A stretch of DNA of 64,000 nt. Source: CAWAPD01 sp963783865. GTDB lineage: Bacteria > Actinomycetota > Thermoleophilia > UBA2241. Shown piece after piece: positions 42,789 through 51,960 of this stretch (positions are counted from its first letter, which is position 1; the number at the start of each line of letters is the position of its first letter). Under the pieces are notes generated by a model. The model was not told where the DNA came from. It was given only the letters and a program-made list of their open reading frames with translations, and ran no database searches. The stretch is from assembly GCA_963783865.1 (NCBI GenBank), contig CAWAPD010000002.1:62001-126000 (forward strand). The letters run 5' to 3'. Position numbers and translations under genes: made by a program.

Positions 42789-43415
42789 TCAGCGCGTGAC
42801 GGGCTCGATCAGGCCGTAGTGGCCGTCGCGGCGCTTGTAGACGACGTTGGTGTCGCTGGTGTCCGCATTGGTGAAGACGAAGAAGTCGTGGCCGACCAGC
42901 TCGAGCTGCAGCGCCGCCTCTTCGACCGACATCGGCTTGAGCGAGAACTGCTTGCTCTTGACCACGCGTGGCTCGATGTGGTCGACGGGGGCGGCGAGGG
43001 CCAGGACCGGCTCGCCGGCGGCGGGAGCCGGTTCCGACTCGCCGCCGTTGTTGCCCGCGCCAGCGGCATCGACGGTCTTGCCCTGGTGCCGCTGGGCCCG
43101 GTGCTGGATGCGATCGCGGTACTTCTTGACCTGCCGTTCGACCTTCTCGGCCACCAGGTCGATGGACGCGTACATGTCGTTCGACGATTCCTTGGCGCGG
43201 ATCACCGGCCCGCGCGTGAAGACCGTCGCCTCCGCCACCTGGCTGTGCGCGTTGTTGTGCGGGTTCTTCTCGACGCTCAGCTCCAGCTCCACCCGCGTCA
43301 CCTCGTCGATGTGCTTCTCCCCGAGGTACTTGTGCACCCTTGAGAGCTTCTCCTCGGCGAACTCCCTGAGCGCATCGGTCACGACGATATGGCGGCCCTT
43401 GATCTGGATCTTCAT
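42789..43415 (-). CDS. hpf: Ribosome hibernation promoting factor, long form
   Basis: 208 residues. N-terminal YfiA/HPF domain (IQIKGRHIVVTDALREFAEEKLSRVHKYL, DMYASIDLVAEKVERQVKKY), an Ala/Pro linker, and the C-terminal dimerisation domain (KQFSLKPMSVEEAALQLELVGHDFFVF, YKRRDGHYGLIEP). The long form forms 100S ribosomes alone. Its ATG overlaps the comF stop as ATGA. A CTCCGG/CCGGAG hairpin lies near 42761-42777 between hpf and secA. Confidence 0.95.
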   Translation of the reverse strand: MKIQIKGRHIVVTDALREFAEEKLSRVHKYLGEKHIDEVTRVELELSVEKNPHNNAHSQVAEATVFTRGPVIRAKESSNDMYASIDLVAEKVERQVKKYRDRIQHRAQRHQGKTVDAAGAGNNGGESEPAPAAGEPVLALAAPVDHIEPRVVKSKQFSLKPMSVEEAALQLELVGHDFFVFTNADTSDTNVVYKRRDGHYGLIEPVTR

Positions 43416-44200
43416 CGACCCTGCTCCTTTGCCCTACGTTGCCGCACGTCTCCGGACGCACAACGGCGGGCGGCGCGCGCAAACGTGAACACGTACGGCT
43501 CGCAGCCCGCTCGTCTCAACACACTGGAACACTGATGTAGTGTCTCACCCGTAGTGTAGACGTCGTCAACCACTACCACATTCTTTACCTTTTCGGCGCA
43601 ATCGAAGCCTCCCCCCGGGGTCCCCTTTCGCAGCTCGAAGGCCCCGCGTACATTGTCGCGCCGGGCGGCGGCGGCGAGGCCGCTTTGACGGCGGCCTCGC
43701 CGCCGCCGCACCAGCAACGGCTCGCAGTGAAGCCCGTGCCGGCGGGCCAGCCCGCGGGCCAGCAGACGCGCCTGGTCGAAGCCCCGCTCGAGGCCGCGCT
43801 CACGGTGCAGCGGCACCCAGGTGACGGCGTTCACGGCCGCCTCGCCGCCCAGCGCCGCCACCAGCTCGCCGAAGCGCGGCGCCGCCAGCGCGGCCATCTC
43901 GTCGGCGAGCGAACGCAGGGCGCGGAACTTGCAGGCGGTGACCAGGCGGCGCGCCGGGCCTTCGTACACGAAGGCGGCGCGCGCCGCCCCGAACGCGAGC
44001 GACCGGCCACGGCATTCGGGACACGACGGCGCCGGGCGCGGCAGCGGGGCGCCGCAACGCAGGCAGACCGTCACCGGCACGGGACGCAGCGCGGGCGCGC
44101 AGGCGGGGCACAGCCACGCGCCCGCGCGCCCGCACTGCACGCAGCGGCGCGGCAACACCAGGTCCGCCAGCCCCTCGAGGATGCGGACCGGTGCGCTCAC
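43412..44200 (-). CDS. comF: ComF-family phosphoribosyltransferase-like protein
   Basis: 262 residues from GTG 44200. An N-terminal double zinc-knuckle region (CVQCGRAGAWLCPAC, CLRCGAPL, CPEC) precedes the PRT domain with VTWVPLHRERGLERGFDQARLLA, QSGL, and the PRPP loop VVVVDDVYTTGETL. ComF is linked to DNA uptake. Residues 164-179 (RRRRGRRQSGLAAAARR) are encoded by an inverted repeat. The GTG overlaps the upstream stop and the TGA overlaps the hpf start. Confidence 0.9.
   Translation of the reverse strand: MSAPVRILEGLADLVLPRRCVQCGRAGAWLCPACAPALRPVPVTVCLRCGAPLPRPAPSCPECRGRSLAFGAARAAFVYEGPARRLVTACKFRALRSLADEMAALAAPRFGELVAALGGEAAVNAVTWVPLHRERGLERGFDQARLLARGLARRHGLHCEPLLVRRRRGRRQSGLAAAARRDNVRGAFELRKGTPGGGFDCAEKVKNVVVVDDVYTTGETLHQCSSVLRRAGCEPYVFTFARAARRCASGDVRQRRAKEQGR
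43665..43709. repeat. Intragenic GC palindrome in comF
   Basis: Perfect 19-bp arms (43665-43683 and 43691-43709) around a seven-base loop. Unlike others it covers a conserved motif (QSGL) and does not obviously lengthen the protein. Confidence 0.65.
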
Positions 44201-45336
44201 CCCGCCGGATCGGCCTCCTTGCGGACCTCGCTGCGCGGCGCCAGCCGGGAGTCGGCGCGCACGACGGCGCCGGCATGGATCGTCGACCCGTCGCCGACGA
44301 CGGTGCCCTTGTGCACGACCGCGCCGTCGAGCACGCGTACGTCGCGACCGACGATGCAGCCCGACAGGGACGCGCCTCGCCCGAGCCGGGTGCCGTTCCA
44401 GTGGATCGCGCCCTCCAGGACGGCGCCCCTGCCCACGGTGCACCCGTCGCCGACGATCAACGGACCCACGAGCCGCGCCTTGGGGAAGACGACGCACCCC
44501 GAGCCGATCAGCACCGGCGGCACGATCTCCACGTCGTCGGCGACGGCGGAGTTGCGGCCGACCCAGACGCCGAGGCCGCGCTCGGTGCCCGGAACGGCCA
44601 CGCTCACGCGGCCGAGCAGGGCGTCGAAGTTGCCGCGCCGGTACTCGCGGATGCTGCCGATGTCGTTCCAGTAGGAGGTCACGCGCCAGACGTGGAAGGC
44701 GACGTCGCCGGCCAGCAGCCGCGGGAAGACGTCCTTGGCCCAGTCGACGAACGTGGCCGGCGGCACGAAGTCGAAGATACTCGGCTCGAAGGCGTAGATG
44801 CCGCAGTTGCAGAGGTCGCTGAGCGCCTCGCCGGCGGCGGGCTTCTCCTGGAACCCCACGACGCGGTCGCCGGCGTCGTGGACGACGACCCCGTAGTGGG
44901 ACGGGTCGTCGACCTGCTTGACCGCGAGCGTGCCGACGCCGCCGAGCGCGTGGTGGCGCGCCACCAGGGCGGTCAGGTCGACGTCCGTCAGCGCGTCGCC
45001 GCTGACGACGACGAACGTGCCCTGTGACAGGAACTCGCGGAACCCGCCGACCCCGCCGGCGGTCCCCAGCAGCTTGGGCTCGACGTGGTAGCGCAGCCGC
45101 AGGCCGAACTCCTTGCCGTCGCCGAAGTGGTCGCGGATCTCGTCGGCGTAGTAGTGGAGGTTCACGGCGACCTCGGTCACGCCATGGCGCGCGAGCAGCC
45201 GCAGGATGTGCTCCATCACAGGACGGTTGACGATCGGCGCCATCGGCTTGGCCGTGCGGTCGGTGAGCGGCGCCAGCCGCGTCCCCAGGCCGGCGGCCAT
45301 GATCATCGCGCGCGGGGGGAGCGCGGTCACGCGCAT
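44197..45336 (-). CDS. NDP-sugar pyrophosphorylase with left-handed beta-helix
   Basis: 379 residues from ATG 45336 (GTG 45330 also possible). N-terminal nucleotidyltransferase domain: MIMAAGLGTRLAPLTDRTAKPM, VVSGDALTDVDL, YWNDIGSIREYRRGN. The C-terminal part has hexapeptide repeats (GPLIVGDGCTVGRGAVLEGAI). It resembles mannose-1-phosphate guanylyltransferase/glucose-1-phosphate uridylyl-type enzymes; the base and sugar cannot be fixed. Overlaps mtnA by ten bases upstream and comF by four bases downstream. Confidence 0.85.
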   Translation of the reverse strand: MRVTALPPRAMIMAAGLGTRLAPLTDRTAKPMAPIVNRPVMEHILRLLARHGVTEVAVNLHYYADEIRDHFGDGKEFGLRLRYHVEPKLLGTAGGVGGFREFLSQGTFVVVSGDALTDVDLTALVARHHALGGVGTLAVKQVDDPSHYGVVVHDAGDRVVGFQEKPAAGEALSDLCNCGIYAFEPSIFDFVPPATFVDWAKDVFPRLLAGDVAFHVWRVTSYWNDIGSIREYRRGNFDALLGRVSVAVPGTERGLGVWVGRNSAVADDVEIVPPVLIGSGCVVFPKARLVGPLIVGDGCTVGRGAVLEGAIHWNGTRLGRGASLSGCIVGRDVRVLDGAVVHKGTVVGDGSTIHAGAVVRADSRLAPRSEVRKEADPAG

Positions 45337-46415
45337 CTCCCGCGCGCGCAAGCCCCGGCCAGACTCTCGGTGTACGGCTCGCGCAGCACGCCGGCCTCGG
45401 TCACGATGGCGGTGATGCTGGCGTGCGGGGTGACGTCGAAGGCCGGGTGCCGCGCCCGTGCCCCCTCGGGCGCGACGCGGCGCCCGGCGAACGACGTCAC
45501 CTCGTCCTCGCCGCGCTCCTCGATCGGGATGGCGGCGCCGCTGTCGATGCTCAGGTCGACCGTCGACAGCGGCGCCGCCACGTAGAACGGAACCCCATGC
45601 TCCTTGGCGAGCACCGACAGCGTGTACGTGCCGATCTTGTTGGCCGTGTCGCCGTTGGCGGCGATGCGGTCGGCCCCCACCACGATCCCGCTGACCTCCC
45701 CGCTGGCGATGAAGTACCCGGCCATGTTGTCGCTGATGAGACGGTAGTCGATACCCTCGACCGACAGCTCCCATGCCGTCAGGCGCGAGCCCTGCAGGAA
45801 CGGGCGCGTCTCGTCGACCAGCACCGATACGTCACCGTCGCAGGCCGCGTTCGCGGCGCGGATGACACCGAGCGCCGTGCCGTACCCCGCCGTCGCCAGG
45901 GCGCCCGCGTTGCAGTGGGTGAGGATGCGGCCGCCGCACGGGAAGAGCGTGGCGCCGTAGCGGCCGATCGCCAGGCAGCGCTCGATGTCGTCGTCGTGGA
46001 TCGCGACGGCGCGCCGGTGCAGCGCCTGGGCACATACCGCCGACGCGCCGGCGCACCCCTGCCAGGCGGCGCGCATCTCGGCGATCGCCCAGGTGAGGTT
46101 GACGGCCGTGGGCCGCGTCGCGGCCAAGCCAACGGCGGCCGTCTCGAGGTCGTCCTTCATGGCCACGAGGTCGTCGGGGTGGTTGCGGGCGGCGGCGCGG
46201 GCGGCCAGGTGCAGGGCGCCGGCGGCGGCGACGCCGATGGCCGGCGCCCCGCGGACCGTCATGTCGACGATGCGGTCGGCGACGTCGGTCCAGGTGGTAC
46301 AGGTGACGTAGCGCTCGACCTGCGGCAGGGCGAGCTGGTCGATCAGCACGACCGCATCGGGGCGGATCTCGACCGTCTCGACGCGCAGCTTCAGCGACTC
46401 GGGCAGCGGACTCAT
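45327..46415 (-). CDS. mtnA: S-methyl-5-thioribose-1-phosphate isomerase
   Basis: 362 residues. VRGAPAIGVAAAGAL, the catalytic Cys in ILTHCNAGALATAGYGTALGV, VDETRPFLQGSRLTAWEL, and the Asp in GADRIAANGDTANKIGTY are characteristic. It isomerises methylthioribose-1-phosphate to methylthioribulose-1-phosphate in methionine salvage. It follows ahcY by 43 bases and sits with a phosphorylase-like gene, a salvage set. Confidence 0.95.
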   Translation of the reverse strand: MSPLPESLKLRVETVEIRPDAVVLIDQLALPQVERYVTCTTWTDVADRIVDMTVRGAPAIGVAAAGALHLAARAAARNHPDDLVAMKDDLETAAVGLAATRPTAVNLTWAIAEMRAAWQGCAGASAVCAQALHRRAVAIHDDDIERCLAIGRYGATLFPCGGRILTHCNAGALATAGYGTALGVIRAANAACDGDVSVLVDETRPFLQGSRLTAWELSVEGIDYRLISDNMAGYFIASGEVSGIVVGADRIAANGDTANKIGTYTLSVLAKEHGVPFYVAAPLSTVDLSIDSGAAIPIEERGEDEVTSFAGRRVAPEGARARHPAFDVTPHASITAIVTEAGVLREPYTESLAGACARGRCA

Positions 46416-46458
46416 GTGACGCAGCCTCGTGACACCGGGAGCGGGGACCCCGCTCGGC

Positions 46459-47724
46459 TCAGGTGCCCTGGTCCCACGAAGCCAGGTACTTCGCCTGCTC
46501 CTCGGTGAGCGTGTCGATGCCGACGCCCATCGTCTCGAGCTTGAGACGGGCGATCTCGGCGTCGATCTCGGCCGGCACGACGTAGACCTTCTTCTCGAGG
46601 TCGGCGTGGTGCGCCACCATGTACTCGGCGCTCAGCGACTGGTTGGCGAAGCTCATGTCCATCACGGCCGCCGGGTGACCTTCGGCCGCCGACAGGTTGA
46701 CCAGCCGGCCTTCGGCCAGCAGGTAGATGCGGCGGCCGTCGCCCAGCGTGTACTCGTCGACGAACTCGCGCACCCTGCGTTTCTTGACCGACAGCGACTC
46801 CAGCGCCGGAATGTCGATCTCGACGTTGAAATGGCCGGTGTTGGCGACGATGGCGCCGTCGCGCATGACCTCGAAGTGCTCCTTGCGGATCACGTGGAGG
46901 TCGCCGGTCGCGGTGACGAAGAGCGTCGCGACCTTCGCCGCCTCGGCGATCGGCATGACGCGGAAGCCGTCCATGACCGCCTCGATGGCCTTGAGCGGGT
47001 CGACCTCGAGCACGATCACGTCGGCGCCGTGGCCCTTCATGCGCATCGCGAGGCCGCGGCCGCACCAGCCGTAGCCGGCCACGCACACGGTGCTGCCGGC
47101 GAGCAGGATGTTGGTGGCGCGCACCACGCCGTCGAGGGTCGACTGGCCGGTGCCGTAGCGGTTGTCGAACATGTGCTTGGTGTTGGCCTCGTTGACGGCC
47201 ACGATCGGGAACATGAGCCGGCCCTCGGCCTCGAGCGCCTTGAGGCGGATCACGCCGGTGGTCGTCTCCTCGGTGCCGCCGATGATGCCGGCCGCCATGT
47301 CGGGCCGATCGCCGTGGAGCACGCCGATCACGTCGGCGCCGTCGTCCATCGTGATATTGGGGCGGTGGTCGACGGCGGCGTTGATGTGGGCGTAGTAGGT
47401 CGCGTCGTCCTCGCCCTTGATGGCGTAGGTGCGGATGCCGTATTCCTGCACCAGGGCGGCGGCGACGTCGTCCTGGGTGCTCAGCGGGTTGGAGGCGCAC
47501 AGGACGACGTCGGCGCCGCCGGTCTTGAGGGTGCGCATGAGGTTGGCGGTCTCGGTCGTCACGTGCAGGCAGGCGCCGATACGCACGCCGGCCAGCGGCT
47601 TCTCGCGCGCGAAGCGCTCGCGGATGCTGGCCAGCACCGGCATGTGCATGTCGGCCCACTCGATGCGCAGCACGCCCTCGGGCGCCAGCGCGAGGTCTTT
47701 GACGTCGTGGTCCTGGTTGCTCAC
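46459..47724 (-). CDS. ahcY: Adenosylhomocysteinase
   Basis: 421 residues from GTG 47724, with GGGGAG upstream. CLHVTTETANLMRTLKTGGADV, NITMDDGADV, the Glu/Lys/Asp site region in NEANTKHMFDNRYGTGQSTLDG, NAD motif VAGYGWCGRGLAMRM, and the LAEGRLVNLSAAEGHPAAVMDMSF motif are present. It splits S-adenosylhomocysteine to adenosine and homocysteine. Shares the operon with mtnA and the phosphorylase-like gene. Confidence 0.97.
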   Translation of the reverse strand: MSNQDHDVKDLALAPEGVLRIEWADMHMPVLASIRERFAREKPLAGVRIGACLHVTTETANLMRTLKTGGADVVLCASNPLSTQDDVAAALVQEYGIRTYAIKGEDDATYYAHINAAVDHRPNITMDDGADVIGVLHGDRPDMAAGIIGGTEETTTGVIRLKALEAEGRLMFPIVAVNEANTKHMFDNRYGTGQSTLDGVVRATNILLAGSTVCVAGYGWCGRGLAMRMKGHGADVIVLEVDPLKAIEAVMDGFRVMPIAEAAKVATLFVTATGDLHVIRKEHFEVMRDGAIVANTGHFNVEIDIPALESLSVKKRRVREFVDEYTLGDGRRIYLLAEGRLVNLSAAEGHPAAVMDMSFANQSLSAEYMVAHHADLEKKVYVVPAEIDAEIARLKLETMGVGIDTLTEEQAKYLASWDQGT

Positions 47725-47747
47725 TGCACGCTCCCCGGTGTCGGCGT

Positions 47748-48320
47748 TCACGTCGCGTCGATCGATGATGGGATGGGTACCCCGCAGGCGGCCACCCCGA
47801 GCCCGTATGCCGCGGCCACCAGCGCCGCGTCGACCAGGCAGTCGCTCGCCGAGAGGCATCCCGAAGCGGCGACCGCCCGCTGTTCGAAGGGGGTGAGGGC
47901 GGCGGCGTCGGCGACGCCCGCAACGGCGGACTCCGAGTATACACGCTGCCCCGCGGCCGCCGAAACGAGCGCGGGTTGATATATCCCGGCCGTGACGGGA
48001 AACGGTTGCGGGCCGGGGCTGAGGGGGCCGCTGACGGGGCGACGCCCCGTCAGCGGCCCCCTCAGCCCCACGTTCACGTGGTCGCTCACGGCCACCAGCG
48101 CGGGGGCGGGCGCGGCGGCCAGCCAGCGCACCGGCACGAGCAGGCCGACCAGGCCGCCGCGCCCGCCCAGCAGGTCGAACAGCGGCCCCCGCCACGGCGT
48201 GGCGACGCGCAGGCCGGGGAGCGGCACGACGGCCGTCTCCCGGGCGCCGAACAGCGACGCGAGCGGCGAGCCGGCGAGCGGCTCGGCCACGAGCAGCAGA
48301 TCGACCGTGGCCGTGGTCAC
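47748..48320 (-). CDS. Purine-nucleoside-phosphorylase-like protein, shortened
   Basis: 190 residues from GTG 48320; normal PNP/MTAP subunits are 240-290. What remains includes LVAVSDHVNVGL (cf. the SDHIN motif), PVTAGIYQPAL, and LTPFEQRAVAASGCLSASDCLVDAALVAAAYGL, matching the FETPAE...G...V...GM region. Residues 84-102 are encoded by a perfect 26-bp-arm palindrome inserted right after the SDHVN motif. Given mtnA and ahcY downstream it may act on methylthioadenosine or adenosine, or be a decayed copy. Nineteen bases after the isomerase gene. Confidence 0.6.
   Translation of the reverse strand: MTTATVDLLLVAEPLAGSPLASLFGARETAVVPLPGLRVATPWRGPLFDLLGGRGGLVGLLVPVRWLAAAPAPALVAVSDHVNVGLRGPLTGRRPVSGPLSPGPQPFPVTAGIYQPALVSAAAGQRVYSESAVAGVADAAALTPFEQRAVAASGCLSASDCLVDAALVAAAYGLGVAACGVPIPSSIDAT
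47936..47941 (-). promoter_or_regulatory. Possible internal promoter (-10 TATACT) ahead of ahcY
   Basis: TATACT on the minus strand inside the phosphorylase-like gene, about 205 bases before ahcY. The -35 is weak (TTCGGC at 17 bases). Confidence 0.3.
48015..48069. repeat. 55-base perfect palindrome inside the phosphorylase-like gene
   Basis: Twenty-six-base arms (48015-48040 and 48044-48069) pair perfectly around a three-base loop, in open frame, encoding RGPLTGRRPVSGPLSPG. Confidence 0.85.
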
Positions 48321-48339
48321 CGGGCTACGGGGTCGCCGT

Positions 48340-49452
48340 TCAGGAGCCGGGCGGCGCGCCGCCGAGGCGGGCCTTCAGGCCCTCGATCGCCGCCACCGGC
48401 GCCGGGTCGACGCCGCGCAACACCGCCAGGTACAGCGACGCGAAGTCGCCGACCACGATCGTCGAGAGCAGGCGGGCGAGCGGCGTAGCTCCCCGCGCGT
48501 CGACGCGGGCCACGCCGCCCGCCCGCGCCGCGACGATCTCCAGTGTGTAGTCCATTCGGCGCCGCAGCCGCTCGTCGGCCTGGTCGTCGTCGAGGGCCAC
48601 GACGAAGAAGGAGTCGGCCGGCGCGGCGCCCTCACCAAAGCCGACGAGCTCGTTGTGGTCGAGCTCGGGCAGCTCGTTGAAGAAGGCGGGCACCTTGGCG
48701 TTCTCGTTCAGCTGGCCCTTCCAGCGGCGCGCGGCCGGCGCGGTCAGGCCGGCGCCGTAGACCACGGGGATCTTGCCGAGCAGGGCCCCAGCCAGGCGCT
48801 TTGCCTCATTGGCTCCTTCGTCGGCCTCATCGTCGGCACCGGGGGCGAGCTCGAGTGCCCGCGCCTGGACGACCACGGCCGCCTCTGCCACCTGCTCGCC
48901 GAACACGCCCGTCAGGCCGGCGCGCTCCAGCGCGGCGCCGATCGCCGTCACAAGGTAGCCCAGGGAGGCGCGCGGCTGCAGGCCGCCCGTCACCGTGACC
49001 AGCGGCAGGGCGCGCCCGGCGGCGACGCCGCCGAGCGCGCCCCCCGTGGCCACGCACACGGGCCGGCAGCCGCGCGCCAGCGCCTGGTCGACGCAGGCCA
49101 GCGTCTCCTCGGTGTTGCCCGAGTAGCTCACGGCGATCGTCAGCGTCTGCGGGCCCACCCAGGCCGGCAGCTCGTAGCCGCGCACGACCGCATAGGGGAC
49201 CGGCAGCGCGCCCAGGCAGGCGCCGACCACGTCGGCGCCGATCGCCGACCCGCCCATCCCCACGACCGCGACCCCGGTGACCGACGAGCCGGCGGCGCCG
49301 GGCAGGGTCTCCTCCTGCAGCGCCGACCAGGCCGTGGCCCAGCCGGCGCGCAGCTGGTCGCACAGCGTCGCCGCGACCGCGAGCTGCCCGCTCGTGTCGA
49401 CCGCGGCGATGCGGTCGGCCGTGAGATCGACGCCGGGCGCTGCCGCGTCCAC
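48340..49452 (-). CDS. Bifunctional phosphoglucose/phosphomannose isomerase (SIS domain)
   Basis: 370 residues from GTG 49452, directly abutting the upstream stop. First SIS domain: VAVVGMGGSAIGADVVGACL and VSYSGNTEETLACV. The second SIS domain starts with KIPVVYGAGLTAPAARRWKGQLNENAKVPAFFNELPELDHNE, diagnostic of the archaeal/actinobacterial PGI/PMI family. It interconverts fructose-6-phosphate with glucose- or mannose-6-phosphate, feeding the mannomutase next to it. Confidence 0.9.
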   Translation of the reverse strand: MDAAAPGVDLTADRIAAVDTSGQLAVAATLCDQLRAGWATAWSALQEETLPGAAGSSVTGVAVVGMGGSAIGADVVGACLGALPVPYAVVRGYELPAWVGPQTLTIAVSYSGNTEETLACVDQALARGCRPVCVATGGALGGVAAGRALPLVTVTGGLQPRASLGYLVTAIGAALERAGLTGVFGEQVAEAAVVVQARALELAPGADDEADEGANEAKRLAGALLGKIPVVYGAGLTAPAARRWKGQLNENAKVPAFFNELPELDHNELVGFGEGAAPADSFFVVALDDDQADERLRRRMDYTLEIVAARAGGVARVDARGATPLARLLSTIVVGDFASLYLAVLRGVDPAPVAAIEGLKARLGGAPPGS

Positions 49453-50802
49453 TCAGGCGCCCTGCCGGATCACGCCCAGCACGAGGTCGCGCTTCTCCTC
49501 CATCAGGTCCCGGCCGTCGGCGCCGAGGTTCAGGCGCAACAGCGGCTCGGTGTTGGAGGGGCGCACGTTGAAATGCCAGTCGGGGTAGTCGACGGAGATC
49601 CCGTCGAGCTTCGTCACCTCGCCGTCGCCGAAGCGCACCTCGATGCGCGCCAGGGCGGCGGGCACGTCGTCGACGGTCGTGTTGATCTCGCCCGAGATGA
49701 AGTACTTCTCGCGCAACGGCTGCAGCAGCTCGGCCATGGTCGCCTTCTTGCGCGACAGCAGTTCAAGGATGAGCAGCGCGGGGATGAAGCCCGAGTCGGC
49801 GTTGTGGTTGGCGGCGAAGTAGTAGTGGCCCGACACCTCGCCGCCGAACAGCACGCCCTCGCGGCGCATGCGTTGCTTGAAGAAGGCGTGCCCCACCCGG
49901 TTCACCAGGGGCACGCCCCCGTTGGCCCTGACCGTGTCGGGCACGGCCCGGCTGGCGCGCAGGTCGTAGAGGATCGAGGCTCCGGGGTCGCGGCCCAGCA
50001 GGGCCTCGGCCAGCAGCGCCGTGACGAAATCGCCGGGCACGAACTCGCCGGCCTCGTCGACGAAAAAGCAGCGGTCGGCGTCGCCGTCCCAGGCGATCCC
50101 CAGGTCGGCCTTCTCGGCCACCACCCGTTCGCGGATCTCGCGGCTGTTCTCCTCGAGCAGCGGGTTCGGCTCGTGGTTGGGGAAGGTGCCGTCGACCTCG
50201 AAGTACATCTCGACGCGGCGCACCGGCGTGCGGTCGAACACGAGCGGCGCCAGCTTGCCGGCGGCGCCGTTGGCGGCGTCCATGACCACGCGGTACGGGG
50301 CGAACGCGCCGGCGTCGACCAGGCCGAGCAGGTGCTCGACGTAGTCCGGGTAGAGGTCGTCGGCCCGCAGGGTCGGCTCGACGCCGGCAGCCGGGGCCGC
50401 GCTCTCGAGCACGCGCCGCTTGAGCTCGGGGATGCCGGCGTCGCCGCTCAACGGCAGCGCTCCCTCCCCCACCAGCTTCATGCCGTTGTACTGCGGGGGG
50501 TTGTGCGAGGCGGTGATCATGGCGCCGCCGTCGAAGCCGCGGTGGGCGACGCCGAAGTACAGCATCTCGGTCGGGACCATGCCGAAGTCGACCGTCTCCG
50601 CCCCGGCGGCGGCCGCCCCCCGGGCGAACGCCAGGACGAGGCCCGGCGACGAGGGCCGGGGGTCGGCCCCGGCGGCGAGCGTGCGGGCGCCGAGCTGCGC
50701 GGCGAGCGCCGCGCCGATCAGCTCGGCGCCCGCCTCGTCGATCTCCTGCGGGTACAGCCCGCGCACGTCGTACGCCTTGAACGCCCCGGGTGCGATCGTC
50801 AT
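49453..50802 (-). CDS. manB: Phosphomannomutase/phosphoglucomutase
   Basis: 449 residues. KAYDVRGLYP at the start, the catalytic serine loop MITASHNPPQYNGMK, metal loop AWDGDADRCFFVD, sugar loop FGGEVSGHYYF and phosphate loop VRPSNTEPLLRLN. It converts mannose-6-phosphate to mannose-1-phosphate (or the glucose pair). Its ATG overlaps the upstream stop as ATGA. Confidence 0.93.
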   Translation of the reverse strand: MTIAPGAFKAYDVRGLYPQEIDEAGAELIGAALAAQLGARTLAAGADPRPSSPGLVLAFARGAAAAGAETVDFGMVPTEMLYFGVAHRGFDGGAMITASHNPPQYNGMKLVGEGALPLSGDAGIPELKRRVLESAAPAAGVEPTLRADDLYPDYVEHLLGLVDAGAFAPYRVVMDAANGAAGKLAPLVFDRTPVRRVEMYFEVDGTFPNHEPNPLLEENSREIRERVVAEKADLGIAWDGDADRCFFVDEAGEFVPGDFVTALLAEALLGRDPGASILYDLRASRAVPDTVRANGGVPLVNRVGHAFFKQRMRREGVLFGGEVSGHYYFAANHNADSGFIPALLILELLSRKKATMAELLQPLREKYFISGEINTTVDDVPAALARIEVRFGDGEVTKLDGISVDYPDWHFNVRPSNTEPLLRLNLGADGRDLMEEKRDLVLGVIRQGA

Positions 50803-51956
50803 CGTGTCTCCCCGTCGATGTCGCGGAACTTCATGCTGCCGTCGGCCAGCGCCGTCTCGGGGGACAGGCAGACGCCCCGGGCGAGCACGTTGTCGGCGCC
50901 CACGCGGCAGCCCTCGCCGAGCACGGCGTGCGACAGGTGCGTGCGCGGTCCCACCTCGCAGCCGCCGACCACGATGCTGCGCTCGATCAGCGCCTCGGCG
51001 CCGACATTGACGCCCTCCAGGAGCACGCTCTCCACGACCGACGCCCCCTCGCCCACGCGGCAGCCCTCACCGAGCACGGCGAGCGGGCCGACGACGGCGC
51101 GGGTCGCGACCTCGACGCCGGCGGCGATGTGCGCCGGGGGCACGATCCGTGCCCCCGGCGCCACCCTCGCCGCCGGCGACAGGTGCACGTAGTGCTCGCC
51201 GAGCTCGTCGGCGACGTGCGTGGTGAGCGCGTTCTGCAAAAGGTCGAAGTGCGCCGACAGGTAGCTGTCGGGCGTGCCGATGTCGCGCCAGTAGGCGTGG
51301 TTTACGAAGCCGAACAGCCTGCCCTCGGCCGCCAGCCGCGGAAACACCTCGCGCTCGATCGAGACCGCTCGCCCCGACGGGATCATGTCGAGGACCTCCG
51401 GCTCGAGCACGTAGACGCCGGCGTTGATCAGGCCGGCGCCGACGTGCTCCGACCCCGGCTTCTCGAGGAACTCCGCCACGCTGCCGTCGTCGTTCATGCT
51501 CACGAGGCCGTAGCGCCTCGGGTCCTCGACCGGCGTCAGCAGGATGGTCGCCGCCGCACCCTTCTCCCCGTGGAACGCCGCCAGCGCCGTCACGTCGACG
51601 TCGGTCAGCACATCGCCGTTGAACGCGAGCACGCATCCGTCGCCGAGCTCGCTCTGCGCGTTGCGAATCGCCCCCGCCGTGCCCAGCGGCTCGTCTTCGA
51701 CGACGTAGCGCACCGAGATGCCGTACGCCTCGCCGTCGCCGATCGTCCGCCGGATCGCGTCGGACAGGTAGCCCGACGAGAAGACGGCGCGCTCGACGCC
51801 GTGCCGCGCCAGGTTCTCGAGGATGTAGCCGACGAACGGCCGGCCGACGAGGGGCAGGACGGGTTTGGGCAGACGGCTCGTGACCGGCCGCAGGCGAGTC
51901 CCCTCGCCGCCCACGAGGACCACGGCCTGCCAGCAGGCGCACGCGGGTCCGGCCAC
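50799..51956 (-). CDS. Mannose-1-phosphate guanylyltransferase-type enzyme
   Basis: 385 residues from GTG 51956. VVLVGGEGTRLRPVTSRLPKP, FNGDVLTDVDV, VNHAYWRDIGTPDSYLSAH, then a C-terminal left-handed beta-helix with VVGPLAVLGEGCRVGEGASV. Together with the isomerase and mutase it would complete GDP-mannose synthesis; glucose-1-phosphate specificity is the alternative. A 14-bp palindrome at 51131-51161 lies in a natural hexapeptide repeat and adds no length. Confidence 0.87.
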   Translation of the reverse strand: MAGPACACWQAVVLVGGEGTRLRPVTSRLPKPVLPLVGRPFVGYILENLARHGVERAVFSSGYLSDAIRRTIGDGEAYGISVRYVVEDEPLGTAGAIRNAQSELGDGCVLAFNGDVLTDVDVTALAAFHGEKGAAATILLTPVEDPRRYGLVSMNDDGSVAEFLEKPGSEHVGAGLINAGVYVLEPEVLDMIPSGRAVSIEREVFPRLAAEGRLFGFVNHAYWRDIGTPDSYLSAHFDLLQNALTTHVADELGEHYVHLSPAARVAPGARIVPPAHIAAGVEVATRAVVGPLAVLGEGCRVGEGASVVESVLLEGVNVGAEALIERSIVVGGCEVGPRTHLSHAVLGEGCRVGADNVLARGVCLSPETALADGSMKFRDIDGETR

Positions 51957-51960
51957 GGGC

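Noticed and set aside
47725..47935. SAH riboswitch before ahcY
   Set aside because: The stretch is coding for the phosphorylase-like gene and the conserved riboswitch core is not seen.
51131..51161. Intragenic palindrome in the guanylyltransferase-type gene as an insertion
   Set aside because: It falls in regular hexapeptide repeats with normal spacing, so no inserted length is evident.
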